Positions 11,567-23,204 are shown, counted from the stretch's first letter. The stretch is 64,000 nucleotides of DNA from Trissonchulus latispiculum (GCA_030248195.1 JASAND010011064.1:1-64000); one strand, 5' to 3'. Numbers and translations are program-made. Notes: a model not told the origin generated them from the sequence alone.

Positions 11567-13070
11567 CTTTGGGGGACTTCAGGCTTCACAGCCATACAAC
11601 AGCACCGGAAGGATAGCTGTATTGAAGATCTTCATTTTAACCGAGACTGAGACACTGTTGCTTTTCTAAAGCAACGCGATAGGCGGTGGAATCACATGTT
11701 TTGCTGGCTTTTCCGATTCTAGAGTTAATATCATCCAGAAGTGCGATGGTTTCACCACTTACAACAGATCCTAGGCAACAGAAAGAAACAACAGTTTCGA
11801 TTTCTTCCCCGTAGGTATACAGATGGCAGGAGAACGGAACGGTACAGTCTTTGTCTTTGATGGTTTTATCTTAAGGCCAACAGATTCTGCCACGCGCGCC
11901 AGTTGATCTAAAAGGTATTGTATGGACTGTCCATCAGGTTTCAGATGAACAATATCGTCGGCATATGCGAGATCAGCCATAGCACAATCTTCGTCCACAG
12001 TTACGCCATCCCGTTGCTCATCGATTGCTCGGAATAGGACCCAGTCAAAGACCAAGTTAAAGAGCATTGTGGATAGGATACATCCTTGGCGGATACCCGT
12101 CTTTACGCAAAAAGACGAAGATAATCCATCCTGGGTCCTCACGCATGACGTGGAGCCATCTTACAGATCTTCAAGGATGTCAACAAACAACTCGGGAATG
12201 CCGCAGTATTTTAGGATTCTCCACATAGAAGGCGTACTGACGTAGGGCAAAAAATTGATATATACAGCCTCTACCACTCCTGAAACACCTTGGCGTTCAT
12301 GAAGGTTCCTCATAAAGAGTTTACAGGCGTTTGCGAATGATGGAGGTTAATACTTTACCAGCAATCGATAGTAAGATAATACCACGGTAGTGGGCACGAT
12401 CTGCTTTATTTCCCATTTTATGCACTGGGACAATTATTGATGTTTTCATATCTTCAGGGGCTCTTCTGTTTTCCAAATTATACCAGATAGGTGAAAAGGA
12501 ATCCGCATGGAATTGTCGTCTAAGCTCTTATCTTAAGAGCTTCTACCGGAATAACACAGGAGCCCGCAGCTTTACGAGATTTGAGCGACTTTACGGCACC
12601 TTTCACCTCTTCTAGGAAGGCACGGATTGGTCGACCTGGGGGCTTGGTGCTGCGCCTTCCTCAATTATCGCGGGGGACACAGGTCGAATAAGCAGAGACC
12701 CAAAATAGTTTGCCCATGGACAAAGGCTACGCGGAGCTTCCGAGATGGTTTGTCCGTTTGAATCAGAAAGCATCGGCGGTAAAGACTGTCGCTGAGTTCC
12801 CATCATTTCTTCGACAATCCGGGAGAGCGAACGGCTGTCACCACGACTTGCAGCGCCCATCAAAGCGTCAGTCCGATTATTCCACCATGAGTTGACGTCA
12901 TCCCGTAAGCATCGTCGGAGCTCCTCCTTTGTTCGTCTGCATCTGCCTGAGGTCACGGACTTTTAATGCTGGATCATAGATCCAAGGTTTCATTTTAAAA
13001 TGCTGCGACGACGGACGACTTAAAACTAGACCAGAGTTACTCAAGGCTGTCCGAGTCTGTTAGTTGACCA
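11567..13070 (-). pseudogene. Decayed LINE reverse transcriptase
   Basis: Minus-strand pieces in order: a pre-RT segment (12956-12612) with RCLRDDVNSWWNNRTDALM; a frame-broken palm region with SRKAAGSCVIPVEAL; then 12142-11771, which holds the RT core TGIRQGCILSTMLFNLVFDW and the catalytic box AYADDI. Near 11600 comes KIFNTAILPVLLYGCEA. This is the conserved order of a metazoan LINE ORF2 (CR1/RTE-like). Frameshifts and stops separate the pieces, so the enzyme is inactive. Its C-terminal continuation lies beyond the inserted MITE at 7060-7757. Confidence 0.85.
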
Positions 13071-13339
13071 AGAGGTGCAAATCTGTTGCTAAGCTCGAGG
13101 TGGAAGGTAGTACGACCGTTTTCTGTGAGCAGCACTGACGTGTACCTCAAAGATTTTCTGCACCACCACGATGTACTTTAATGAGAGATGGGAATGGTCA
13201 ACGTAAATATGCCAATATTTTACTGCCTGTAAGTTTTGGTAGGATCTACATACAGAACAGATATACACATCTTTGTAAATCTGTCTTTATGCTTTTTCTG
13301 TCAGTGTATTGCGCGATCATTTGAATTTTGGGAAATATT

Positions 13340-14850
13340 AAAAATCAAAAATCAAAAAACAACGCCTTGATTTTTGATTTTTGTTTTTTGTTCTCACTGT
13401 AAAAACAAAAAACAACAGCTTGTTCTTTGTTTTTTGTTTTCCCAGCAAATAAACAAAAATTAAAAATCAAAAATCAAACTTTTTCCAAAGTCACCCGTCA
13501 TTGCTATGAACTTCTCTTCAAAAACAAAAATCAAGAAACAAGTGTTTGATTTTTGTTTTTTTCTCACTGTAAAAACAAAAAACAACAGCTTGTTCTTTGT
13601 TTTTTGTTTTCCCAGCAAATAAACAAAAATTAAAAATCAAAAATCAAACTTTTCCCAAAGTCACCCGTCATTGCTATGAACTTCTCTTCAAAAACAAAAA
13701 TCAAGAAACAAGTGTTTGATTTTTGTTTTAGATTTCAAAACAAAAATCAAAAATCGAGAAACAAGCGTTTGATTTTTGATTTTTAATATCAAAACAAAAA
13801 TAAAAAAACAAGAAACAAGCGTTTGATTTTTGATTTTTGTTTTTTGTTTTTCAAAACTAAAATCAAGATTTCGCAAAACGACTAATTGAAGCTACTCACC
13901 CCGAATGTAACAACGTATTCAATTAATTAATTAACTGATTTTGGTTAATATAATTTCAACGTAATTTAAATTCTGGATGAAAACTTCGAATTGAGACGAG
14001 ACTTGAAATGAGACCTGACCATGTGAAGCCGCCGGCCAACACTGGCCAACAACCGGCCGGTGATAATTTGCTGCTGGCGGCCGCCGGCCGGTTCAACCCG
14101 CCGTTGTGAATACTGCCTGTGCCTAATGTACATACAAATAGCGTGAAAACTTTTAAATACATATTAATTAAGATTTAGGAGTATCATTATGCAATTAGTG
14201 GATACCTCTATTGCAGTCCGTATTTCCCGCTGTTCTATCTGATCGCTCGTTGAACCTTCCCTATCTTTTCTGCAGCCGTGCTTTTCTCCCTATGCGTCTT
14301 GCGGTAGGTAAGTACGTAAGTAGGTAATACTCCTAAATCTTAATATGTATTTAAAAGTTTTCACGCTATTTGTATGTACATTAGGCACAGGCAGTATTTA
14401 CAACGGCGGGTTGAACCGCCAGCAGAATATTATCACCGGCCGGCCAGCCGTTGGCCAGTGTTGGCCAGCGGCTTCACATGGTCAAGTCTCATTTCAAGTC
14501 TCGTCTCAATTCGAAGTTATCATCCAGAATTTAAATTACGTTGAAACTGCATTAACCAAAATCAGTTAATTAATTAATTAAATACGTTGTTACATTAGAG
14601 GTGAGTAGCTTAAATTAGTCGATCTGCGAAATCTTGATTTTAGTTTTGAAAAACAAAAATCAAAAATCAAACGCGTTTCTTGTTTTTTGATTTTTGTTTT
14701 CAAATCAAAAAACAAAAATCAAACGCTTGTTTCTTGATATTTGTTTTTGAAGAGAAGTTCGAAGCAATGACGGGTGACTTTGGAAAAAGTTTGATTTTTG
14801 ATTTTTGAATTTTGTTTATTTGCTGTGAAAACAGAAAAACAAAGATACAT
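13340..14850. repeat. Large fold-back palindrome with (CAAAAATCAA)-type tandem arms
   Basis: The outer parts (13340-13870 and 14630-14820) are tandem variants of caaaaatcaaaaatcaaac and its complement. They include two near-identical ~170-bp copies at 13380-13550 and 13560-13735. The inner parts (13870-14170 and 14332-14625) are ~290-bp inverted copies containing tacatacaaatagcgtgaaa, ggccaacactggccaac and attaattaattaactg. They are separated by a ~160-bp loop. The arms are long enough to form a very stable hairpin. The palindrome abuts the left end of the adjacent two-gene transposon, whose termini also contain caaaaatcaa. Confidence 0.7.
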
Positions 14851-15009
14851 ACGTGCTCGCCATTTGATTTTTCATGTTGAACAATGAACAAAAATCAAGA
14901 AAACAAGACGATTGTAAACTTACGGGATCACGATAAAACAAAAATCAAACAAAAACAGCTTGAATTACTTTGGGATATAAAGCGTTAGAAACAAAAATCA
15001 AGCTCGATT

Positions 15010-15060
15010 CCTATTGGTTGAAAGCTTGGCTCCGCCTCCTTCTCTGATTGGCTGGTAGTA
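15010..15060 (+). promoter_or_regulatory. Promoter region with two inverted CCAAT boxes
   Basis: ctattggttg and ctgattggct lie ~90-130 bp upstream of the transposase ATG at 15148. The mirror-image arrangement (three ccaat motifs, 22575-22650) precedes the first exon of the opposing RING gene. Confidence 0.35.
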
Positions 15061-15147
15061 ATGGCTCATAATGCACTATTCAAATTTTGGTGCTCTTTTC
15101 AAACGATTGCGAGATAGAGAGAGATTTTGTGCTTATTTCGGTGTAAC

Positions 15148-18100
15148 ATGTCTTGGTTGGATGTTGAGTTTCTGCGGAGCCTGGTCGAAACTGATCGACT
15201 CGGCTTAAGCGAATTGTCATCTTATCTTCGTGAATGTTATCCAGATGGTGACGGTCTTTCAGAAAGAAATCTTTCAAGATTTTGCAAAGAAAATTGTATA
15301 CGATTCGGTGATTTTGAATCCAAAGTCTCGGATGACTGTCTTGATACTCACGTGTCAACGGCTGTTGCTGAAGTAAGAATACACTTTTTCCACTTACAAT
15401 TACTCATTCTATTTAATTCAAAGCTTAATTATAGAACCCAATGGCAAAAGTGCATACCTTGCCATGATAAAAATTGGACACTAAGCATACTCTTTTTGTC
15501 AAAACAGAGATGATTCTAGCTTGCATTTAAAGAGCTCTATAATAAAGGCTTATTTGATTCGCTGGATCCAATTTGTGGAGAGTTCGTCCGACAGCGCGCA
15601 AAGCAGTTTTTGCTGATAACACGTATGCTTAGTGTCACACTGTTATCATTATGTACTGTTGCTAAAACTAAATCTAATTCCGTATTTTTGGAAAACGGAG
15701 GCAATCACTTTTTGTCTAAAACTTTGTCCAGTTTCTGATATTTTGTCCGGAAAGCTAAAGTGCACAAAGTTAGCTGTGATTAATTAAATATAGTAATGTG
15801 TCTGTCACAGAAGGTTTGGGGTTTTCATAATCATTGGTCGGTTTCACCGTCGTTGCGACTGACTGACTCTTCCGTTGTAGGTGGGTGGATCCTATGGCAG
15901 AAGGATGATGACAGCCCATCTGAGGACCAAAGGCATTTCTGCAGCGGAAAGCAAAGTGGCACAAAGCTTGCAAAGAGTAGATCCGAGCAACCCCAAACAA
16001 AGGTTGCGAGGAACTGAAAAGCAGCTAAACCCGATTTCGTACTTCGCTCCACATTTTGGGTACAACTTACACCTTGATCAAAACGAGAAGTTTAGACATA
16101 ACTGTCTAAAATTTGGTTAACAATAGTTGGAGATGGATTGTATTTTATTGAGAAAGCAGTTAGAAAATTAGCATTTTTCATAAAAAGTTTATAAAGTTGG
16201 AGTTTGCAATAATTTGTTACTGTGTACATTAACTTTCTATCTAAGTCGTAACTGACATATTAAACCTAGATCGCACCAAATAAGATTAGGATTGGTTGCG
16301 GACTAGCTGGAGTTCAATCAAAGCACAATGTTTGAATGGAAAGCCAAGGATTAGACCTCAGTTAGCCTGCAGCTAACCCTCATTTTATTTAGTGCGAGTC
16401 AGGGAAAGGTTGTGTTTTTAGTTGGTGGAATTTGGGATTACTTTTGTGCTAGCTGTGGACGGCTGTTCAGGCTATATTCCATCGTTCAGTGTTATGCCAA
16501 TCAAAAACAATCTCACAATTTACGAGGAAGTTTTTCGGTACGATGACAAAGGCGCTTATAAGTACTTGATGATGTTAAGCAATATTGGTCACTTGTTGTA
16601 CTTACGTCAATTAAATTTGCATAAGGAGCGCCGGTTCTTGGCACGTTTTTGACTCTCCCTCCAGTCTTAGACTACCATAGTTCCCTCAGGAATCCGTAAA
16701 ATAAGGCAAGCTCGTTTTGCAAAATGTGGTGTGATTCTGTTGAGTACTGAATATTTGGCATATTTGTAAATAAGAAATTTTAAAAATTGGCAATTTGCGT
16801 GCTGGACCTTAAAGCGCAGCCTTCCTGGCGCTGGTCTAGATCAGGTGGCATAATTTTACATATCATTTTGGGCTCTTAGTTTGCAATTCTGTGTTTTAGC
16901 CCGGCTGTAATTCAGTTTGGATTGTGGGATCAAGTCTTGTAGACCACGGCAAGGAGTTCTACCTAACTCTTTTTGTGCAGGACTACCTCAGACAATGCGC
17001 TGACAGTAGCAGGAAAGCCTATAGACAAGTGACCTCGACTGTAGTAAGTACCTTTACAAACCTGTACGTTCACGTTCTGCAAATTCCACGGCTATCTTTG
17101 AGTTCTAAGGCCCGAAACGGACACAGTTTAATGTACTGATTCTTTGAGGAAAATTAGTGGTTGACAAGAGTTCACATCAAATGAAATTTTATGAAATTTT
17201 CCAAAATAAGCTCTCTGTTAGCAGTTACACTCTCCGAGCAATCCCTCTTAAGCTTGCTCCGTTCAGGGCAGTTTTTGCCGATTTTTTCTCACAAACCTGT
17301 ACGTTCACCTCCTGCAAATTCCACGGCTATCTTTGAGTTCTAAGGCCCGAAACGGACACAGTTTAAGCTAGCGGAGTCGTTATATTTTTGAGCGTTAACA
17401 TTAACACACAAGTGAGAGTACAGAATTGTGTACTTGGGACTGATTTGTGGAGGCAGCAAAATTAAACAAGGTCTCATTTGAAGGTCTGGTCAAGTCGATT
17501 ATCCGTGATGTTACGTAAACTTTAGCAGCTGAGAAAATAGAAAGTCAGCTGAAAACGTTTGTAGTTAAATGTTTCAGAATAACCGTGTTGAAAGGTTGTG
17601 GGTGGAAGTTAACCAACGAGTAGGTTACCCACTGAAAAATGCTTTGATTGATATGGAAGAAAAGGGTGAACTGAATCGCAATGATCATAGTCACCGATTT
17701 GCGGCTAGCCATGTGGGCATCATGACGGCTAAGCATGGACTACGGCTTATGGTTGATTCATGGAATCTTCACACTGTGCCTGGTATACCTACCTCAACAC
17801 TACAAAATTGAATAATTAGTTTGGCAAATGGACACAACCAATGCTTGTATCTGTATCTGGCTTTTATTTTAAGAAGTAGCTACTAGCTGACTAGCGACTA
17901 CCAAGTTACTCCAAGGGTACATAATGACCTTGTTTAAAGTCTTAGATGTCGGATGGATCTTTTTCGAAATGTGGCTTACATATGATAGTGATGCTAAAAC
18001 GAATAGTCATTTGTTTCAGGCAGAGGAATTCCTGCTCAGTTTATAGATTCTCGGCTTAACCATAAAGTTGACATTTCACTGATTCCTTCCAAAGCTGAAG

Positions 18101-18342
18101 CTAAAGCGATGTATGAGAGCAGTGGCGGGAGACATCTAACTGATGATGTCGGGTCGAACACCGATCCTCTGACTTTCAATTCCGAACTAATACAATCCAG
18201 ATCCGATTTGTTCTCTTCTAAGTTGCAGAGCCAGGTTGGCTCAATTGCAACCATTTTTGGAGCCGTTGCAAATCGTAACTATGTGCCGTTTCAAAATGCT
18301 GTTAAGTTGTTCGTTTCTGTGAATAACGAATTGTGCTGCTAG
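15148..18342 (+). CDS. rve_4-type integrase/transposase, six exons, two apparent 1-base lesions
   Basis: The inferred exons are 15148-15372, 15881-16089, 16422-16537, 16900-17043, 17578-17782 and 18020-18342. Each is bounded by GT/AG, and the phases match except as noted. Exon 1 gives a small helical domain (GLSERNLSRFCKENCI). Exon 2 has GGSYGRRMMTAHLRTKGI and the first catalytic Asp in HLDQNEK. Exon 3 has FVLAVDGCSGYI. Exon 4 has FGLWDQV and the second Asp in VDHGKEFYLTLF. Exon 5 has the catalytic Glu region NNRVERLWVEVN. The 5/6 join reads VPGRGIPAQF. This is the integrase-core (rve_4) family common in animals. Two faults: the exon 2/3 junction is one base short of phase, and in exon 4 (~16934-16939) a one-base loss shifts WDQV out of frame with VDHG. 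The copy is either recently inactivated or carries sequencing errors. Confidence 0.8.
17056..17365 (+). repeat. 75-bp direct duplication inside an intron
   Basis: 17056-17130 and 17291-17365 are almost identical (acaaacctgtacgttcac ... ggacacagttta). The first copy starts 13 bp after the exon 4 donor of the transposase gene and the second is downstream in the same intron. The ~160 bp between them resembles part of the TTAA element at 10180-10290 (aatcc/gcaatcc, tttttcc segments), suggesting an insertion or gene-conversion footprint. Confidence 0.75.
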
Positions 18343-18462
18343 CTCTGAAATAAACCATTAAGCTGTTTATTGAAAATTGCTAAAACAGATAAAACAGTCA
18401 ACAATGCAAATGTCATATTAGTCATGATGATGATGATAAATCTTTAGCTCAGCGGGTTGCAT

Positions 18463-21057
18463 TCACGCAACCTTGCGCAGTGAATCCAAGACATTTCCAG
18501 AGCCATTGATCATCCATCCGCTTTCATTCCAGCTGCTGCGGCAAAGCGGACACACTTCTTCCTGCTGCTCTTCATGGTAAAGACTAACGCACATCAGGCA
18601 ACCAGCAATCATTCGGCAAGACGGACAGATCACAAATTCATCCTTGACAGTGTCGAAGCAAATGGAACATCGAAAGAACAACAGACATTGCTCCAAAGCG
18701 TTGTCTAAAATAAAGGAACGAAAAAGCACAAAATAAACGAATAAATAACGGACAGCCTTGTGTTAATTAATAAATACAACTTAAAACTTATAGTAACTTA
18801 AAACTGATGTCTATTCCAACAGTTTGGCCAAAAGCATAACCCATACACCAGGGGCTAATTACATAAAAGTTGTCCAGTTCTAAAGTAGCAAGTTCCACAA
18901 TTCCAGTATCCAGTGCACTATGAAGACGCTGACACTTGACAGTCAGCAAGGGATTCCCCAACTCGATACATGGACAAACTACACTTAAAATGTTAAATAA
19001 ATATACCCTTGCTTCTTCTTGCTCTCTTTTCCTCCAGTTGTTCTTCGAAAGATAGTCGGCGCTTCTTTTTAGCTTCACCGCCTACAATAAAACAAATGGA
19101 ATATAAGCCCACTAAAGCCTGGTTCCCACTGCCGAAGTTTTAAGTTTTAAGGTTTTAAGTTTTAACGTTTTTAGTTTTAAAAAATTTATTTTTAGCAAGG
19201 ATTGATTCACACTGGATTGCCAGTTTTAAGTTTTAACAGGGTAGGATTGCTCTAGCTGTCAATCAAAACGCTATGTTCTGCACTAAAATCCTTAAAACTA
19301 GTTTTAAGACTTGAACAATTTTCAAGTCCAGTTTTAAGTTTTAAGGAGCTCTTAAAACTTAAAACTAAAAGCTTAAAACTTAGTGTGAACACCGTCGCTT
19401 AAAACTTAAAACCTTAAAACCTTAAAACTGAGTTTTAAGGTGTCAGTGTGAACCGGCCTTAAGTAAATTACTTATAGCAAGAGTACATAATATATAAGAG
19501 TGTGGCAACTGGCATAAGCTTGCATAATTCTGCAATACAACAATAGAGTAAGCCAACTGGTACCGTATACCGCGTAACGGTGCCTCGAACAAAATTACAC
19601 AGATACCAAAATACCTAAATGCAAAATACAGCAAGAATGAACCAATTCCCTTAAATAACATTTTAAAAATAATATTAAATTTTAAATAATATTAACTAAC
19701 TCGGCAACTCATCGGAATCCGAATCTAATTCTTCCATGACCGCACGACGAAGATCCATATCTTCCTTTGGTATAGCCAAAAGCCTAGTGGCATTGTTCTT
19801 CCGTGAAGGTATCCAAAACTCTGGATCTAAAACAGGCATTCCTTGTAGATGAGTTTGAACTGACCAAATGACTATATATAAATACAAACAGAAGATTGTT
19901 ACATCTCTTATGTATTATGTACTCTTTAATGATAAGAGTATGCCACTACGGTTACTAGCCAATGCCTGCGAATTTCTTTGAAGTGATGGGTCTAATTTGC
20001 GAAGGGGTCAGCCATTAGCGAGCAGAGCATAGTGCTTGGTTTCTGATAAAAGGGAGCTTTCCTGGTGGCATACTCTTATCATTGTGTACTCTTCCTAATA
20101 CATTAATACGTTGTCAAATTTGTGTTCCAAACGCCTTAAGGGTCAACTGTTTACCCCTTCTCGCACATGGAATCTAATGTTTTAACTGTCGTGGTCTGCA
20201 CTATCCCCGTTCATATCATTCATTGTCATTCATATCGTTCATATCATTCATCGTTCATTGTCCCAAGAATGGCATCAGCTTTGACTAAACTAAAACGGCA
20301 ATTTCTAATGAATAATTAACTATTAAATGAAATCGGCTTAACCATTCGTTGCAGAAGTATCCGGGATAGCACGTCCATCTACAGAACATAATATATTGGA
20401 TCCGCCACGAATATCATTTACAGCCTTTGTCACGCTGTCCAGACTAAGGTTATCGGAGGGCAGCTGAACATACATTTGCTCCATTGCAATAATCGGTTTC
20501 ATTCTTGAGCGGTGACCATACTTTGGAAAAGTCGCTGGATATATCTTAAGATATACCATCTTTGTAACTCTTGGAACAGTTCGATTTCGTAAAGCGGGAG
20601 GTGGGCGTGGATTCACTTGCTGACGAGATGGAAGAATAGGAGGTGGCACCGGAGGACTGAAACAATATAATAATAATCATAGGATAACGTGGGGGAAATG
20701 GGGGGTGCAGAGCCCCCCAGACCGACAAAAAACGGGCAGACACCCCTCAGCGAAAAGGAAAAAGGGCAGACCCTCTCGTCCAGAAAGGAAAAAATGGTAG
20801 ACTCCTCAGCGAGTTTTACCAAAAATAGATAATTTTTAGCAAATTTTAGTGATTTTTTCAAAAGATTTCTTAGAATTGTCATTTTTTACTATTTTTTGGT
20901 CAAAAACGAAACAATTCGTAATTTTTGCTATTTTCGGGGCAGACCCCCTAAAATTTCGGAATTTTTCATGGGTAGACCCCTCGTCGAGGTCGGTGTAGAC
21001 CCTCCCCAGAATCAAACCCCATGTTAATGTATGATAATAATACTAATAACAATAATA

Positions 21058-21098
<41 letters not shown>

Positions 21099-22459
21099 AA
21101 TAATAATAACAACAGCAACAACAAGAGCCGTCCTCAATTAAGAAACATTTCGAAAAGTTTAAATCTAATGCACTCCTTAATGCAAAGTTGACTCCTGTAA
21201 ATTCAAAAGTTCCCAGCCACAGTTCAAAATCCTATTTGCTGTAGAACATAGATAACTACTGTACACCCTACAAATAGCAATAATTAATGTAATTATCGTA
21301 CCCATTAGGCTCTGCTACACGAGGAGAAGGAGCTCCAACTACAGGGCTACTCTCAATCGGTTGACCAGTAATCTTGAAATCTCGGCATTCATCTGGCAAT
21401 ACAATTGAACCGTCATCTTCTGGAAGAATAGTGAGAGATCCATCTGATTTTTCAAGGAGCACTGAGGAAGGATCAACCTAGAAATAAGTGAAATTGCTGA
21501 AAAATTCAACAAAATTGGGATTGACAGAACAAATAAACAAAGTTCTAAAGACAATCTCTTAGTACGAATCTACTACGTACAGATCTGAACGGTTTCTCAA
21601 TACATGTATTGGTACAGGCCTAACCTAACTTGACCACCTAACCTAGCCTGGCTTAACCCAACGTCAGTCTATGATTATCACCTAGTATAGCCGATCCAGA
21701 CTTGAAATTTTTATTTTCCTGTGATCGACGTCACTGTCAAGGAGAAATTTTATCATTTTACCCTTTTACCATCTGATCCAGACATCGATAAGATTCAAGA
21801 CAATTTCACATCAAGGATCTCGTTTTGACCAATAAGATTTAAATTTTGTACGGGTGTATACAGGAGGCTGACAATTTTAAAAAATTTAAAAATTCTAAGT
21901 TTTAAATTTTTGGTATGGGGGGAACAAGGGTAACCGAACCAAAATTAAAAAAGCTAAAGCTTGTACTGAGCTAATAAAGAGCTGAATCGTAAAACCGATT
22001 TTAGATGCATGTCCAGCGCACCTGAAAACCAACATGTGCAAGTTTTCAACAAAATCGGGGACAGAAAATTGTTCAGTTCCCCTTGGTTCTCCTTACCAAA
22101 CTTAAATTCATATAAGTTTCTGAAATTTTCAAAACTTAAAAATTTCTAATTTTTGATTTCACCAACGTTTAGTATGCACCCACCCATACAATATCTTAAG
22201 TTATTGGCCGAAAAACATCAACGGGGAGTGCAAAAAATCCCACCCTAGTTCACGGACCAGATACAGGCACGCTAGTCCGCCGTCTACGCTAAAAATAATA
22301 AAATTATTCAACCCCGATAAAATAATTATAATTTTTCAAAACTAGGGCAGAAATTTGAAAAATTACCTGGAAAAGTCGGGCAACACTATTTACACATAGC
22401 CGGGCAATAGATATTGATCGTCTGGTATCACCAAAAGTTAACCGTACAATATCCGACAT
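18463..22459 (-). CDS. Pro-rich/coiled-coil/RING-finger protein of the transposon, six exons, 356 aa
   Basis: Exons on the minus strand are 22459-22367, 21477-21302, 20656-20343, 19871-19701, 19081-19007 and 18704-18463. All junctions have GT/AG, all phases agree, and the summed length is 1071 nt. The protein starts MSDIVRLTFGDTRRS. It has an acidic/Pro-rich middle (PPVPPPILPSRQQ), a segment HLQGMPVLDPEFWIPSRK and a serine/acidic stretch (LDSDSDELPS). A charged helix (KKKRRLSFEEQLEEKRARR) follows, then a C-terminal RING-like Cys cluster: C-x2-C in CSICFD, CPSC, a GCLMC pair, and CPLC at the end. RING domains usually act in ubiquitin transfer. Whether this one does, or instead serves transposition, is unknown. 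It faces the transposase gene head-on, with ~120 bp between the stop codons. The intact frame contrasts with the damaged transposase. Confidence 0.75.
19115..19460. mobile_element. MITE with (GTTTTAA)-type palindromic arms in an intron
   Basis: Ends aagcctggttcccactg and, inverted, aaggccggttcacactg. The arms are runs of ttttaagttttaa and their complement. It sits wholly within the intron between exons 4 and 5 of the RING gene and leaves the splice sites intact. Confidence 0.7.
19920..20093. mobile_element. Hairpin MITE, same family as 7758-11566
   Basis: Terminal inverted repeat taatgataagagtatgccac / gtggcatactcttatcatt, with the shared core gaagtgatgggtctaatttg and ggggtcagcc. Both sides carry a tgtactctt motif. 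It lies in the intron between exons 3 and 4 of the RING gene. Confidence 0.65.
20678..21034 (-). repeat. Dispersed repeat family R1, copy 1
   Basis: A ~355-bp unit bounded by cataggataacgtggggg and gttaatgtatgat. It contains gggcagacc/cccctcagcgaaaagga motifs and an AT-rich centre. An inverted copy lies at 55406-55780. It lies in the intron between exons 2 and 3 of the RING gene and ends at the exon 3 acceptor side. Confidence 0.8.
21030..21125. repeat. (AAT)n microsatellite
   Basis: Imperfect aat repeats grading into aacaac, adjoining repeat R1. Confidence 0.9.
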
Positions 22460-22801
22460 TGCAATAATGGACGCCAACCAATAACTGCCAGAATAAAAAC
22501 ACTTGCCAAGATATGTAGTTTCACAGCTTTGCAGGCATTTATATAGCAGGGTATTACGAAATAGCTATTTCAGCCAATCAGATTAGGGTATTACGAAACT
22601 CCAAAAATAACCAATCAGGATAGAGCCCATTTAGCCAATGAAAACTTACTTTGATTTCCGCTATTAACAATTCTACAGTAAACTAATATCAATGCTTTTA
22701 TGCTTGAATTATTGTATTTCTTCATGGATTGTTTTAAATATAGGCTTATTGCTTTGATTTTTGCTTCTTGTTCAAGTTTAAAAATCAAATGGCGTGCACG
22801 T

Positions 22802-23204
22802 ACACTGACACTGTAGATTACTCCTCCTTCAGATTCATATAATCCTAATTGACAATACTGGACAAGGCAATAGTTATTATTGTCTTAACTTATTAATAAT
22901 AACTATTTGCAATTTTAGTTAAAATTTCTTTTGCCGTTTCTTAAGTTAGACTATACGAAATTTAGCTATCCGACAGAGCACTCTCTGAATCAAAAGCTAT
23001 TTAAGCTTGTTTAAGCTTGTTGCTTTATATGTTAGCTGCTATAGAACAGCTTTTATGCCTGCATTCAACATTAATCAAATAAAATCAGAAAACAAAACAA
23101 ACAGTACTTAACAGAAGAATTCTCAACTTGAGGGCAAGTGTCGCGGGGAGACAACTGTCGTGGGGGCTAGTTTTGGGGGAGAAATGTCGTATATTCAAAT
23201 TTAC
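22802..23204. other. Non-coding, outside the right end of the transposon
   Basis: AT-rich sequence with no coding frame. It is presumably intronic to the SLC2-like gene downstream of its visible exon. Confidence 0.35.

Larger units (their letters stand above)
14851..22801. mobile_element. Two-gene DNA transposon (rve_4 integrase + RING protein), ~8 kb
   Basis: The left end (14851-14904: acgtgctcgccatttgattt, then ttgaacaa and caaaaatcaa) is matched in inverse at the right end (22801-22751: acgtgcacgccatttgattt, ttgaacaa, caaaaatcaa). The two agree over most of ~50 bp. Between them lie only two multi-exon genes facing each other, each with inverted CCAAT boxes at its outer, promoter side (15020-15055; 22575-22650). 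The integrase-type gene fits the eukaryotic IS3-like transposon group (IS3EU of Repbase), but that name is from memory. Target duplications are not clear at the ends I chose, so the true tips may lie a few bases away. Confidence 0.65.

Noticed and set aside
18788..19006. A 70-codon extra exon (VCPCIELGNPLL...) in the RING gene
   Set aside because: The frame is open and phase-compatible at its start, but no convincing donor closes it. Joining exon 5 directly to the RING exon gives a better protein.
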